From positions 2,170,001 through 2,234,000 of the forward strand of contig CP087207.1 in NCBI GenBank assembly GCA_020912385.1: a stretch of 64,000 nt of DNA, read 5' to 3'. Below the pieces are notes generated by a model. The model ran no database searches and had not been told where the DNA came from. It was given only the letters and a program-made list of their open reading frames with translations. Positions 24,403 to 35,268 of the stretch are shown here, piece after piece. The position numbers and the translations under genes are program-made. The stretch's first letter is position 1, and each line of letters begins with the position of its first letter. The DNA is from Neofusicoccum parvum (Eukaryota > Ascomycota > Dothideomycetes > Botryosphaeriales > Botryosphaeriaceae).

Positions 24403-25032
24403 TGGGTCAGATGGGTGCTGGGGCGGGCTGGGTGCGGGTGCTTGGGGCCGTTGCCGTGAGGGATTCGGCGTTGGGGGAGAGGGCGCGGCGGCGCTGGCGG
24501 TGGTGGTGCAGCGTCAACGCAGTGGTGCGCTGCATCACCAAAGCCCTACGATCCACAATTCCAACGGCTGGCCAAGGCGTGAACGTCACTTGCGCCCGTC
24601 CTGGGCTCCGTCGCCTGTGGCCGTCGCGCCGGTTGTGCCTGGGCAGCTGGGCCTGAGGCGGCCGTCCAGGCCAGCGGTTATGTCATCTGCCCCGCGTTAC
24701 GACGCAACGCCAGGCGACAGCCAGCTCGGTGCCGCAACACGTAACCCAAGCAAGCGTGCTTTCTAGACGCGCGCATCCTACAGGCGCATCCACAACACCT
24801 GCCTGCAGCGCGTCCTCACCGCCGCAAGCCAGTCCTTATCATCGTGCTGCTCGCCGAGTGTGCGCATGCCCGGTCGTCCTCGCCTCCCGCCGCCGAAACA
24901 ACCGCCCTCCAGCATTCCCCGAGCTCCCGCTTGAACCCCGCCCACCGTTGCTACGTTGCCATTTGGGCCACCAGGTGTACCACGAAGTCGCCTCGATCCG
25001 TCCGAGCCTGCATACCACGCAAGGAGCGCGAG
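24403..25032. promoter_or_regulatory. Shared divergent promoter region of GNAT and DDI1 genes
   Basis: 630 bp between two divergent start codons, GC-rich and without a clear TATA box. It must hold both promoters. No ORF in it is supported. Confidence 0.6.
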
Positions 25033-27065
25033 ATGTGCGTCCCCAGCCGCGAGCCCGCCCTCTTGTTCGTGCGACCTGCTAACCAAATGCCACAAAAGGC
25101 CGCGTATAACCATATCCATCAACGCGCCCGATGAGCCCGCCGACCAGGAGCTGCTGAACCTCGACCTGCCGCCCGGTCTGACGCTCGCCGACCTCAAGGG
25201 CTTCGTGCAGGTCGAGGCAAACTTCCCCGCCAACTCGCAGTACTTCTTCTACAACGGCCAGCCGCTCGCCGGCGACACCCAGACACTCGAGCAGGCCGGC
25301 ATCAAGGATGACGACATGTTGGTGGTGATGATACGGCGGCCCGGCCAGCGGGGCCAGGGCCAGGGCCAGGGTCAGCGCGCTCAGCAACAGCCCGGCAGGC
25401 CGCGCCGCTCGCCGCAAGACGACGAGATCGAGACGACCCGTCTGCGCATCCTCGGCGACCACAATGCCTTGCGCTCCCTGCAGGACCAGCGCCCCGAGCT
25501 GGCCGCCGCCGTGAATGATCCGAATCGCTGGCGAGAGGAGTGGACCAACATGAAGCGCATGCAGGAGCGGCAGCAGCATGAGCACCAGCACCAGCTGGAC
25601 CTGCTGAATGCCGACCCGTTCAACATCGAGGCGCAGGCGAAGATTGAGGAGATGATTCGGCAGGAGCGCGTCATCGAGAACCTACAGCATGCTTATGAGC
25701 ACAACCCGGAAGGCAAGTCGAGCGCAATTTCTTCCTTTGTTTAATGTTTTTCATTTCCGGCACCCGTCTGCAACGTCGGTTTCCCCCTGGGACTGCCAGA
25801 CCCCCGGACGTTTTTGTACTGCGTGACCGCAGCCGTTTGTTTGACTTGGGACACCCAGTCGCGGCATGCTGTGCTGAGGCGGGAGCGCGAAGAACTTGCC
25901 TGGAGCGGGTTCTTTGTGAGCGTCTGATCACAAACTCCAATTATAGCGCTGGATGCGCAGGGGCTGTGTCATCACCAAGCGAAGCGCTCCTCCCTCGCGC
26001 AACGCTCAAGCTGAGCTTGACAAATCGGATGGGACTCCTGTCACAAGCGCGGCGACTTGACCGGGGCAGCACAGCTGTTCGGGCTGGCCCAATCTGTAGA
26101 GGTGCAGGTCCTCCAGAGGACAAGCTCGCACTATCTACGAGCGAACACCCACAAGATCGCAAGGTTCAATCAAGCAAGACACGACCCTGCCATGGCCTTC
26201 GCTTCTCAGGAATGCTTCGCTCAAGCATTACATCACCTTCGTTTCAGTTTGTCCATCTTTTCGGGAATTTGCACCTATATAAACGTTCGCATCGTGGAGG
26301 ATCTGCAGCTGACATCCCATCTATACAGTCTTTGGCCGCGTTACCATGCTTTACATCAACTGCCAGGTTAACGGACACCCAGTGAAGGCCTTCGTCGACT
26401 CCGGCGCACAAGCTACCATCATGTCGCCGTCCTGCGCCGAAGCTTGCGGCATTATGCGACTCATCGACAACCGCTACGCCGGCATGGCAGTTGGTGTCGG
26501 CACTGCCAAGATCCTCGGGCGGGTGCACCACGCAGAAATCAGTATTGGCGGAGCAATCATGCCCTGCGCTTTCACCGTCATGGAGGGCAAGTCGGTCGAT
26601 CTACTCTTTGGCTTGGACATGTTGAAGAGGTATAAGGCCAAGATCGACTTGGAGAAGAATGCTCTATGCTTTGAGGGAATCGAAGTCCCCTTCCTCCCGG
26701 AATCTGAAATTCCCAGGTCGTTCGAAGAAGCCCAGATGGACGAGCCGACGGTTGCCGGGCCAAACGGCACAGAGGTTGGCGCAAAGTCTGGTGCCGTGCG
26801 CCCTGCCGGGTCATCCTCAGCTGCAGCTTCAGGATCTGCTGGACCCTCGAGTTCGAGTGCGCAGGCACAACAAGGCGCGAACCCCCAAGGTCAAGGACGC
26901 ACTCTCGGTGCTGCATCACAACAGGCTGCATCGCAAGCGCCTTTCCAAGCTAAAGACATCGACCAGCTTGTCAGCTTAGGGTTCTCAAGGGATCAGGCAA
27001 TCAATGCACTACGAGCTTGTGGTGGAAACGTAGAGTATGCTGCTAGTCTACTCTTCCAAGGATAG
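25033..27065 (+). CDS. DDI1: Ddi1-family ubiquitin-shuttle aspartic protease
   Basis: Proposed exons 25033-25034, 25099-25712 and 26329-27065 give 450 aa. The N-terminal ubiquitin-like domain starts [13 protein letters not shown], the retroviral-type protease domain carries [12 protein letters not shown] (catalytic D229 in DSGA), and the last 40 residues form a UBA domain ([18 protein letters not shown]). Ddi1 delivers or cleaves heavily ubiquitylated proteins at the proteasome and in yeast also affects secretion and checkpoint recovery. Two features are odd. First, the ATG is split: exon 1 supplies AT and exon 2 supplies G. Second, the 616-nt intron 25713-26328 begins GCAAGT, so it is a GC-AG intron. 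Joining gives [12 protein letters not shown], matching the family. An unspliced start at 24956 would add a non-conserved leader and is less likely. Confidence 0.92.
25713..26328 (+). other. Long GC-AG intron in DDI1
   Basis: Donor AAG|GCAAGT, acceptor CTATACAG, with a good branch point CTGAC about 20 nt upstream of the acceptor. At 616 nt it is roughly ten times longer than the other introns here. No GT donor nearby restores the reading frame and the conserved residues. Confidence 0.8.
26276..26283 (+). promoter_or_regulatory. TATA-like element inside the DDI1 intron
   Basis: TATATAAA lies 63 nt upstream of the in-frame ATG at 26346 (Met212 of the full protein), near the 3' end of the long intron. 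If functional it could drive a short transcript encoding only the protease and UBA regions. Sequence match only. Confidence 0.3.
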
Positions 27066-27568
27066 AGAAGAAAATCATGCTTCTAGTTGTCGAGACAAAG
27101 AGGAAAGTACGGCGCTGGAGAAAGAGACAGAACTTGCTGGAATGGGGACAGCTGGTTGAATTGGGAGATTGATGCATAGTGGGCGGGATAGATCATGGTT
27201 CGGCGCTTTGCGGTCATTCTGCTCCACCCACGATTTCACTCTTGCATTCTTCTCATTGTCCTTTTGGCTCTCATTTTTCTTTTAATAGCAAATCACCAAA
27301 CCGCATCCCCACCCATTGCTACAAAAACGCTACACTCTGATGAGGACGCTCATCAGTAGCGGAGGGAGAGGCGCAGAGATTTAGGCATAGCCGTTGATGG
27401 ATACGTATGAAATTACAGCTCGGACGCTCGAGTTCCAGATGATTCAATGCTTTTGCGTGAGAAAGGGGGCGTTGAAATATGTTGCCCTCCTATATATTCC
27501 TCATTAACTTTTGTCCCATGATGACCTATATCCCGACAACGCCACAGTATTAACAAATATATAGCACG
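27066..27568. other. Convergent 3' region between DDI1 and RRP8
   Basis: 503 bp between two stop codons. It becomes AT-rich towards the RRP8 end and is probably occupied by the two 3' UTRs. Nothing else seen. Confidence 0.6.
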
Positions 27569-29284
27569 CTACCGCTGTTTGTACAAGCACGGCTTCAGCA
27601 CCGCCGTCTCGTCGATCTCGTCCTCATTCGCATCCAAGAACTTGGGCTTCATGTCCTTCTTCTTGAACGTCTTGCCCGACTCCTGCGCCAGCTGCGCCGC
27701 CTTCTCGGCGTAGATCTTCTCATTGGCCTTGACGTTCTTGCCCTTGACGGGCGCGACGGCCTTGACGAAGCTCATGCGCACGAACATCTTGTTCTTCAGG
27801 TCGACGGCGTCCTTCTCGCGGCCGGGCTCGGCGTCGAGCACGAAGCCGCGCTTGCGCAGCACGTCGACGAAGGCCGAGACGTCGGTCTCCTGCCTGTTGG
27901 TGGCGGCGCCGTCGACCTCGACGGCGAGCTCCTGCTCCTCCTCGGCGGCGGCGGCCTCCTTGTCCTTCTTGTCGGCGCCGCTCTTCTTGCGGGCGGCCTC
28001 GACCTTCTTCTTCTGGCGCTTGCCGACGCTGTGGGCGACGGCGTCGCCGGGCCTTTTCGCGTTGCTGACGCGGCCGAAGCGCGACTTGATCTCGGCGACC
28101 CACAGCTCGCCCTTCCAGTGCAGCACGCGCCACGCCTCGTCGACGAAGTCCAGCCAGTTGGTGCCCATCAGCGCGAGGCAGAAGACGGCCACGTCGACGC
28201 TGCCGTCGTCGAGCGGCAGGTTCGCGATGTCGGCCTTGGTGATGAGCGGGCTGGGCGCCGCGAGGTCGAAGCTGTGGACGCGCATGTTGAGGGAGTGCAG
28301 GTGCGGCTGCAGCCGCGTCGCCAGCGCCGCGTCGCCGCACCCCAGGTCGGCGATGATGGACGTGCCGCGCGTGCGCGGCAGCGGCTTGACCACCGCGGCC
28401 GCGGCGGCGCGCTTCTTCTCCTCCTCCTCGCTGTCCGGGTCCTCGTCGTCTTCGGGCCGCTGCCCGGCTTGCCGGTAGCGGCCGGACGTGTGCTGCTTCT
28501 GCGCTTCTTTCTCCTTGCGCTTCAGGATCTTGTCGCGCCAGTTCTCGCGCACGGCGCCGCGCGCCAGCACGAGCGAGACGAACGTGTCGACGGGGTTCTC
28601 GGGCCAGTCGCGCACCTGCTGCCGGAAGCCGGCGTGGTACTCGGCGAAGATTTGCGGGTCATCCTCGATCAGCTTGAGGGAGTGTTGGGAGGGCGTCGTG
28701 TAGAGCGTCTGGTTCAGGTGCCGGAAGCGCGCGCCGATCAGCTTCTCGCGCATCTTGGCTTGCAGCGGCGTGAGCTTCGTGTTGGCAGGCGGGAGCGGCG
28801 GGGCGACGGCTGGGATGACAGGAGCAGGCGCGGTGGCCTCGACAGCGGGTTCAGCGTCGTGGTGTTTCTGCTGCTTCTTGCCGTGCTTGTCCTTCTTTGC
28901 GCCCTTCTCAGGCTTGCCTTTCCTGTCGCCCTTCTTCGAGTCTTCGACCTTCTCCTCCGCCTTCCCATCGCCCTTCACCGCCTCGGCACCGTCGGATTCT
29001 CGTCTCTGCTTCTTGTTCTTCTGCTTCTCGCCCTTGTCCTTCTTCTCTCCCTTCTCTTTCCCGCCAACCTTCTGCGCGTTGCTGCCCGTCACCGGCGCCG
29101 GCCCCGGTGCGCCCTCGAGCACCTGCGCCCACATGTCGCCCACATTGTCCGAGTTGACCTGCTTCGCGCCGCCCTGCTTGCCCTCCTTCCTCTTGCGCTT
29201 CTTCGAGTTGTTGGAGTTGGGCTTCGCGCCCGGCTGCTCGGCCTTGGGCGCCGCGGAGAGGTTCCAGCCGGGCACCGCAAACAT
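27569..29284 (-). CDS. RRP8: Rrp8-like 25S rRNA adenine-N1 methyltransferase
   Basis: Single exon, 571 aa from the ATG at 29284 (MFAVPGWNLSA, the conserved fungal start; the open frame extends further upstream without homology). The N-terminal 200 residues are Lys/Glu-rich with nucleolar-type basic stretches. The methyltransferase domain begins TPLQAKMREKLIGARFRHLN, with SAM motif I as IIADLGCGDAAL, then SFDLAAPSPLITKADIANLPL and VAVFCLALMGTNW. Rrp8 methylates an adenine in large-subunit rRNA and assists early pre-rRNA cleavage in the nucleolus. Compared with yeast Rrp8 (about 390 aa) it has a longer basic N-terminus and an acidic/basic insert after the core, as filamentous fungi often do. 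The opposite strand shows a 496-codon shadow ORF. Confidence 0.95.
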   Translation of the reverse strand: MFAVPGWNLSAAPKAEQPGAKPNSNNSKKRKRKEGKQGGAKQVNSDNVGDMWAQVLEGAPGPAPVTGSNAQKVGGKEKGEKKDKGEKQKNKKQRRESDGAEAVKGDGKAEEKVEDSKKGDRKGKPEKGAKKDKHGKKQQKHHDAEPAVEATAPAPVIPAVAPPLPPANTKLTPLQAKMREKLIGARFRHLNQTLYTTPSQHSLKLIEDDPQIFAEYHAGFRQQVRDWPENPVDTFVSLVLARGAVRENWRDKILKRKEKEAQKQHTSGRYRQAGQRPEDDEDPDSEEEEKKRAAAAAVVKPLPRTRGTSIIADLGCGDAALATRLQPHLHSLNMRVHSFDLAAPSPLITKADIANLPLDDGSVDVAVFCLALMGTNWLDFVDEAWRVLHWKGELWVAEIKSRFGRVSNAKRPGDAVAHSVGKRQKKKVEAARKKSGADKKDKEAAAAEEEQELAVEVDGAATNRQETDVSAFVDVLRKRGFVLDAEPGREKDAVDLKNKMFVRMSFVKAVAPVKGKNVKANEKIYAEKAAQLAQESGKTFKKKDMKPKFLDANEDEIDETAVLKPCLYKQR

Positions 29285-29928
29285 TGTGGCAGCTTGAGGT
29301 CGATTGGGAGGGGGACTGGTGAAGAGGTGCGAGCGGTGGTGCTGGACGGTGGGTTTGCAAGACGGGAATTTTTTGGCGGGTCCCCGAAGGCGGTGAGCGG
29401 GGGAGCGCCGCGCCGAAGCGCTGGGGAGTTGCCCGGCGATTGCGCTTCCGGTCACAACGTCAGGCTGGATCTTCGGTGCAGCTCATGCTCCCTGCAGGCA
29501 TCGTTTGCTTTCGGTCTCTGAATTAATATTCAGAGGGGCGCTTTCGCTGATATCTAGCATAAATTAAACACGAGGACAATCAGCTTTAGCCATGAGGAGT
29601 TGAAGCATTCTCAAAACGTTCGTGACTATATGCTAAAGCCATGCACATGAATACTTCAAATATCTCCACCAGTATTCGTGTTAGCTATGCGAGTGAAGGG
29701 CAGAGAGTGCTAGTCGGCTGCTTCAATGCCCACCTGTAGAAGCCCTTCCTCAGATGCAGTAGACGATTGGCGCTGCAGCATTTCACCGAAGCGCGCAGTC
29801 GCTACTGTGCACCAATCATTGCTTCGCCTGCCGTGTCACATTGCTGCCTGCTGATTCTTCACAAATATCGTATCTTTCCCCCAGCCCCACCCAAATTTCT
29901 CGCCGCTCCTCAGCGCACGACCGAAGCC
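29285..29928. other. Divergent promoter region between RRP8 and the HET gene
   Basis: 644 bp between start codons. The HET-proximal half is AT-richer. No other gene supported. Confidence 0.5.
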
Positions 29929-32063
29929 ATGGGACCAACGTTGTGTGAACACTGCAGAGCCATCCAGATTGACGAGACGAAGCTCCTTCAGATGCGGCGC
30001 CACACGGATCCGGCAATTCCAATCAATCTCGGCTTCCGGCCCAGAGAAGACATTCTCCCCAGTCTGCCTTCCTTGCGAGCCACTTCCTTGCTTGGCTGCC
30101 CTCTTTGTCGACTGCTCTGCCAAGAAGACTGGTCCAAGGTGCTTCTGGATCCTGGGAAAGGTTCTAGAGAAACATGCAGTCCCCGCCGCATCCTTTTCCT
30201 TGGGATGTATTTCCGTACAGACGAGCACGGCCAAATTATCGAGCTTGTCATTCCGATATTTGTACAGGGTGTGGAACAGAAAATATGCCTACCTGTTTTC
30301 GCTGATTTTGGTAATCTCTGTTTCTGTCACTTGCTGGCTTCTCTAACCTAGTATCAGAATCCGCCAAAGCACTTCAAATCTCCCACATTACCATCGGTCG
30401 AAATCGTCTATCGTCCAAGACAATAGAGATGATTAAGATGTGGATGCACGAGGATAGAACTTCTCGGTCCGACAACGACAATCCTTTCCTTCCAATCAGG
30501 CTCCTTTTCACGGGAATTTCAGAGAACCACTCAGATATGCGGCTTGTTGAGACTGCAGACCTCGAGAAAACAGAACGGAAAATCGAGTACGTTGCCTTAA
30601 GCCACTGTTGGGGGAAATCGGGCACCGGCTCACCCCCATACAACACTACCACGCAGAACGTGGGCTGGAGGCTCCGAAAAGTTCGATTCTCAAGTCTATC
30701 AAGGACTTTCCAGGATGCTGTAGTGGTGACAAAGAAGCTGGGATTTTCATATCTCTGGATTGACTCAATTTGCATCGTTCAAGGCGATTCACGCGATTGG
30801 CACAGAGAGGCTGCTCGCATGCTGCAAGTTTACAGTGGCGCTTCACTGACTATTGCTTCCGCATGCGCTACCGGAGACACAGAAGGATTCTTAGCACGAC
30901 GGTTCTGGCCGGCTCAACAAAACATCACGACTTCAATATTCTGCTCTTCGGGTAGACGAGCCAACTTTTGCCTTGGCCCAAGCTCGTGTCGGAGAGCATT
31001 AGTTGATCCACGGACGGACTTTGGCAATCGCTCAAGCGCTGATTCCTGGATCAATAGAGCTTGGACCTACCAGGAGGGGACTGTGTCCTCAAGATTGCTT
31101 GTTTTTGGAGATTTTATGATCCATTTCATGACTCCAGACATTTTCCGGAACGAAAGGAGCCCTCACGAATCAAACGGGACATACTTTGAGCCGCACAATT
31201 ATCGAATGGTTCAAAAAACCAGAAGTCTTGATTTATTGTACATCAACTGGACCTTGACAGTCATGCAATACTCCGGGAGGACACTTACGTGGCCAAAAGA
31301 CCGCCTCGTCGCCCTGGCTGGGATTGCCCAGGGGTACCATGACGCCATCCGAAACATCACTAGGAGTAGTGATGAATACTGGGCTGGAATTTGGATGAAC
31401 GACTTTTATAGAAGTATCTTGTGGAAGTTCAACAACGGGAACGAGAAACCCCAACTCGATAGTTTCTGCACTTCGCAATCGACTTACACAGCGCCGTCCT
31501 GGAGTTGGGCTGCAACGGATCCCGCTAAGGATTTCTATTACTGAACTTTTTCAAGGCCGCCAAAGGGCAGCTCTCCAGAATGCGAGATCATCTCATGCCA
31601 CCTCGAAAGATCCGATGAAAACCAATTTGGCGTAGTCCACGGAGGCTATCTACAACTGAAAGGAAAACTTTTGCCTTTGTTGTCTCCTGAGCAAAACTCG
31701 TATGCGACTTCAGACTTTGGACGAGTATTTCGCAATGGTTTAGTAGTAGGTTGCGATTTTGACTGGTCTGTAAGTTTGCTGGAAAATTGTGGAAATATCC
31801 TGATAAACCAATTTTCATTGTTTGTAATTCTGAGGAGCCATAAGACTAAAATATTACGATACATCCCACCAGAAGAGGGACTTGAGAAGGACGATGAATC
31901 ATATTTCGGCCTTATATTGTGCTCAACACGTCGGGATAGGGAGTTCCGGAGGGTTGGGGTTTTCGATACTATAGGTCGGCAGCCAGTTGATGGTAACCCA
32001 AAAGGCGAGACATGGAAAGATCTCCTAAGGACTACTTTAGACACAGTCATCACAATCATTTAA
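29929..32063 (+). pseudogene. HET-domain protein gene with one in-frame stop
   Basis: Exon 1 is 29929-30310, exon 2 starts at 30352. The first segment of 524 aa contains the heterokaryon-incompatibility domain: YVALSHCWG, then LWIDSICIVQGDSRDWHREAARM, YSGASLTIASA, and RAWTYQE. The frame meets TGA at 31542-31544 within the usual C-terminal PSWSWAATDP region. Without any frame change it then stays open for 172 more codons to 32063 with protein-like sequence (EIISCHLERSDENQFG, YFGLILCSTRRD, RRVGVFDTIG) typical of the HET C-terminal region. HET proteins trigger cell death on fusion of incompatible hyphae. The stop suggests a nonsense allele, readthrough, or a truncated protein that still retains the whole HET domain. 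No GT-AG intron removes the stop cleanly. Confidence 0.85.
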
Positions 32064-32408
32064 GAGAATGATGATCAATGCGTGTAAGAATGGATTTTTT
32101 CGGTTTTTGGAGATTTGGATATCATGCAGTTGTGCAGATGCCAACAAACACTGTTCCCGCACATCGGCTTTCGTCTGAACGAAAAACGAGGCTTGGCTCT
32201 GGCTATTGCAGGTTTTGTCTTCCGCCAACACCTACCGTTGCAACTCCGCGCGGAGGTTGCAGCCGCAAGTTTACGCTGTGTAACCCAACCCTCCTCCCAT
32301 CTCCGTGAGCCTGCATGCATCATACGAGCCGCCCATGCCGCCCCCAAAGCGCGCTCCTCTCCGGAACACCCTCATGGCCGTCGTCTTTCTCCTCTCCCGC
32401 CTACCGCT

Positions 32409-33360
32409 ATGCGACCACTGTACAGCCACCTTGTACACACCCTACCTCCTCTCTTCTCCATCCTCCTCGACCCCCGCCCCGCGTCTGCACAGGACGACCA
32501 CGTCCCCCGCTGCTACTACCCCGACGGCACGCTCGCGTCCAACGACTACGCCTGCCGGCTCAACACTACCGAGTCCTTCTGCTGCACGACCAACGTCACA
32601 TGCCTCGACAACAAGATCTGCCAGGTGCTGGCGCCCACGCAGTACGAGTACAACCGCGGCACCTGCACCGATAAGACCTGGACGTCCGACGAGTGCCCCA
32701 AGTTCTGTCAAGGTAGGGCCCCCACAGACCCACGATCGATGCGGCAGTGCTGACGCGGGACGTTCAGCGCAATCGCCGTCGTACGGCTCGGGGGTGATCA
32801 GGTGCGCGAGTGCGGGAGGGGAGGTGTGCTGCGATAACGATAATAAGGATGCGACGGCGAAGTGCTGCCAGGATGACTCGAACCTGTTTCCGCTGCCGGG
32901 CGATTGGGATGTCTTCAGGACGATCGATAGAGCTGCGTCTTCTATGACGAGGAGCGTGGGCGGGTCTTCCTCTTCGGAGGCGAGTGTTTCGGGGCAAAGC
33001 TCGGCTGCCGAGACGGCGGGGTCAAAGGGTGGCGGGAATGGTGGAGATGCTGGGTTGCAGACGGGCGCGATTGTAGGAATTGCGGTTGGAGTCGTTGCAG
33101 GTGTGGTAGGAATTGGAGTATTGGTGCTATTGATAGCAAGAAGGAAGAAGAAGAGGTCGGTGAGCCAGCCAGTGACGGTGGAGCTGGACGGGTTTGAGAT
33201 GCGGCATGAGTTGAAAGCGGACGAGGCGCCGACACGACACGAGATTGATGGGAGAGATGCACCACAAGAACTGAGTTCCGGGGATGAGAGGCATGAGATG
33301 GAAGGGTCATCACCACTAGACCAGAAGCTTGTGGAGGGTAGCAGGGAGGTGAAGAGGTGA
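32409..33360 (+). CDS. Cys-rich type I membrane protein (Mid2/Wsc-like sensor)
   Basis: Two exons (32409-32712, 32768-33360) give 298 aa. A signal peptide precedes QDDHVPRCYYPDGTLASNDY, and the ectodomain holds about 14 cysteines, including SFCCTTNVTCLDNKICQ and GEVCCDNDNKDATAKCC. A Ser/Gly-rich stalk follows, then a single membrane span (IVGIAVGVVAGVVGIGVLVLLI), a basic stop-transfer RRKKKR, and an acidic cytoplasmic tail. This layout is common in fungal cell-wall stress sensors and orphan surface glycoproteins. Function is inferred from architecture only. It converges on the CBM18 gene with about 290 bp between stop codons. Confidence 0.82.
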
Positions 33361-33653
33361 CGGACTGTAGCGCGTAATTGTGGCATTGGGTGTCTTCTAA
33401 GACCTGTATACTGAATGACTTCCTTGGAAAGCCCTGTGCAGTTCGGGCTTTCGTAAATCTTTTCAACGATGAGTCGCAGGCTGCAACGCGGTAAGTCCAG
33501 AAGATATTGAGGCATATATACTTCAGCTCGCGGCTGCCAGTCTGGTCAATCCGAAAGCAGAGACTGAAGGCTGAAACAGCAATGTGGAGTGACATTAGTA
33601 GTTAAACTATCATTACGGGAGATAAAATCCCCACAGTATCTGAAGAATGAAAG

Positions 33654-34520
33654 TCAAACTCCGAGAACCACCCCGGACACGCCCAGAAGCAAGACAAGAA
33701 CCCCCTCCGGCACACCGCGCGCCACCGCCACACCCGACGATGTAGCCGCCGCACTCGCCGACGCCGTCACCGTCACCGTACTCACCGACCCAGACGACGA
33801 CGCCGCAGCCTCTGCCCCGCCCCAGCAGCCGGTCTGGCAGCCCTGCTCCGCCTCGCAGTGCGCCGACGTGTTACCGCAGAACCTGCCATCCCATCAGCAC
33901 TCCCCTCCGGCCCCCATCGTGCTCCCGCAAGCTGAAGAGGGAGGGAGACTCACCCGGCCTTGCTGCAGCACGGCCCGTAGTTGAAGACGCCCAGCACGGC
34001 GTACTCATCCGCGCCGGCCGACGCGTCGCACCGCGCGCCCGCGAAGTCGGCGCCGCACTGCCCGTCGCAGCGCGGCGAGTCGCCCTGCCGCGCCCAGCTG
34101 CACGCCGGCCGCCCCAGCGTCTTGTTCGGCACCGTGCAGAGCCCGAAGCCGGCCTGGCAGCCGTCGCCGCAGTAGCGCTTGTCGCCGCCGCAGAAGCTGT
34201 GGGCGGAGGTCAGTGGGGTGGGTGTTGAGGTGGGCGAGGGGGACGTGGGTTACCCTTTTGCGCTGGCGGAGGGGTGGCGTTAGCGGAGGGTGGATGTGGA
34301 GCCATGGAGGGGGAGAGTACCTGCAACACGGGAGGATGCCGTCGAGGATGCAGACGGTGCCGTTGTGGTCGGGTCCGCATGCGTCGTCCGTTGTTTTCGG
34401 GCCGGTGGGCAGGGTCGTGTTCGTGGCGTTGATAGGGACGCTGGTGTTGCCGTCTGCAAGCGCGACGGCTGCACGCAGCAGAAGGGCTATGTTCAGAAAG
34501 AGCGTGATAAGGTTGGCCAT
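33654..34520 (-). CDS. Secreted double-CBM18 (hevein-like) protein, probable GPI anchor
   Basis: Three exons (34520-34321, 34196-33954, 33882-33654) give 223 aa. An N-terminal signal peptide (ITLFLNIALLLRAAVALADG) is followed by N-glycosylation sites. Two hevein-type chitin-recognition modules follow: CCSFCGGDKRYCGDGCQ and CCSKAGFCGNTSAHCEAEQGCQ. A Ser/Thr/Ala linker and a C-terminal hydrophobic tail without charged end (VPEGVLVLLLGVSGVVLGV) suggest a GPI signal. The introns fall inside or beside the cysteine modules, so unspliced reading destroys both. Such proteins bind chitin in the wall or shield it; no catalytic domain is present. Confidence 0.85.
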
Positions 34521-35268
34521 CTTGTGGAGGTGTCGCAATCAGGCTACGAGCTGTTCGGCTCCAGAAGGGGGGGAAGGAGGGGAAGAAGTAGAGCTGAGAC
34601 GCATGAGCACAAAATTATGGGGCACTTTTCTTTTTGACTCAGATTGAACGGCTTCTGCAGGGGGTCCGAGTGGCTGGAATCAGCGAAAGTGAATTGAGGC
34701 TCCGGGGCTGTTAAGTGTCATGCGTTGGTCCACGGTAAATGTAGAACCAGCTCGTGCCAACTTTACCTATGCATTGTGCTTTTCCCGAAGGAGATAAAGG
34801 TTTCGGAACCTGTTTGAGCAGCTGAGGGGCTATGTGGTGACACAAAATGCAGCCAGTATTAAACATACGATGGTCGCTGGATAATGGATGGAGCAGGACT
34901 GGAGGATCTGACGAAGAAGAAAACTTTGGAATCTATGATGTTTCAAGAATCAAGAGTGATCTAGACCTTAACATGGATATATTGTAGTGCCCGGAAGAAT
35001 TAAGTCGTGAGAGAGTATGTAAGCCCGCGAGGGAAGGTTACACACTAAACCACCACTACGCTGACATGCATATGTACGTACATGCAGGGAACTTTCTGAC
35101 TCAGCATGCGCATAAAGCAAAATGCTGCTATGGCTCTCAGAGTATAGTGCAGTATCTTTTAGTACTAAGATTATCTGGACATGCCACTTGCGAAGTGCAT
35201 ATCAAAGGTAACCCGTGAAAGTCTACGTAGGAGATGAAAAGAAGAAAGCGTGAACCAAAGGTCTAGCT
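34521..35268. other. Intergenic, AT-rich
   Basis: About 750 bp between the CBM18 gene start and the 3' end of the Clr5-ankyrin gene, including the CBM18 promoter. Nothing else recognised. Confidence 0.55.

Noticed and set aside
24956..25098. Unspliced upstream ATG for DDI1 at 24956
   Set aside because: It adds a Cys/Ser/Pro-rich leader without similarity to the family; splicing creates ATG exactly at the conserved start.
28031..29521. 496-codon ORF on the plus strand opposite RRP8
   Set aside because: Antisense shadow of a GC-rich, Lys/Glu-rich coding sequence; low-complexity Leu/Val/Arg composition and no domain.
31542..31544. RIP as the cause of the HET-gene stop
   Set aside because: RIP changes CpA to TpA; the codon and its neighbours do not require that change, and the surrounding gene shows no other stops.
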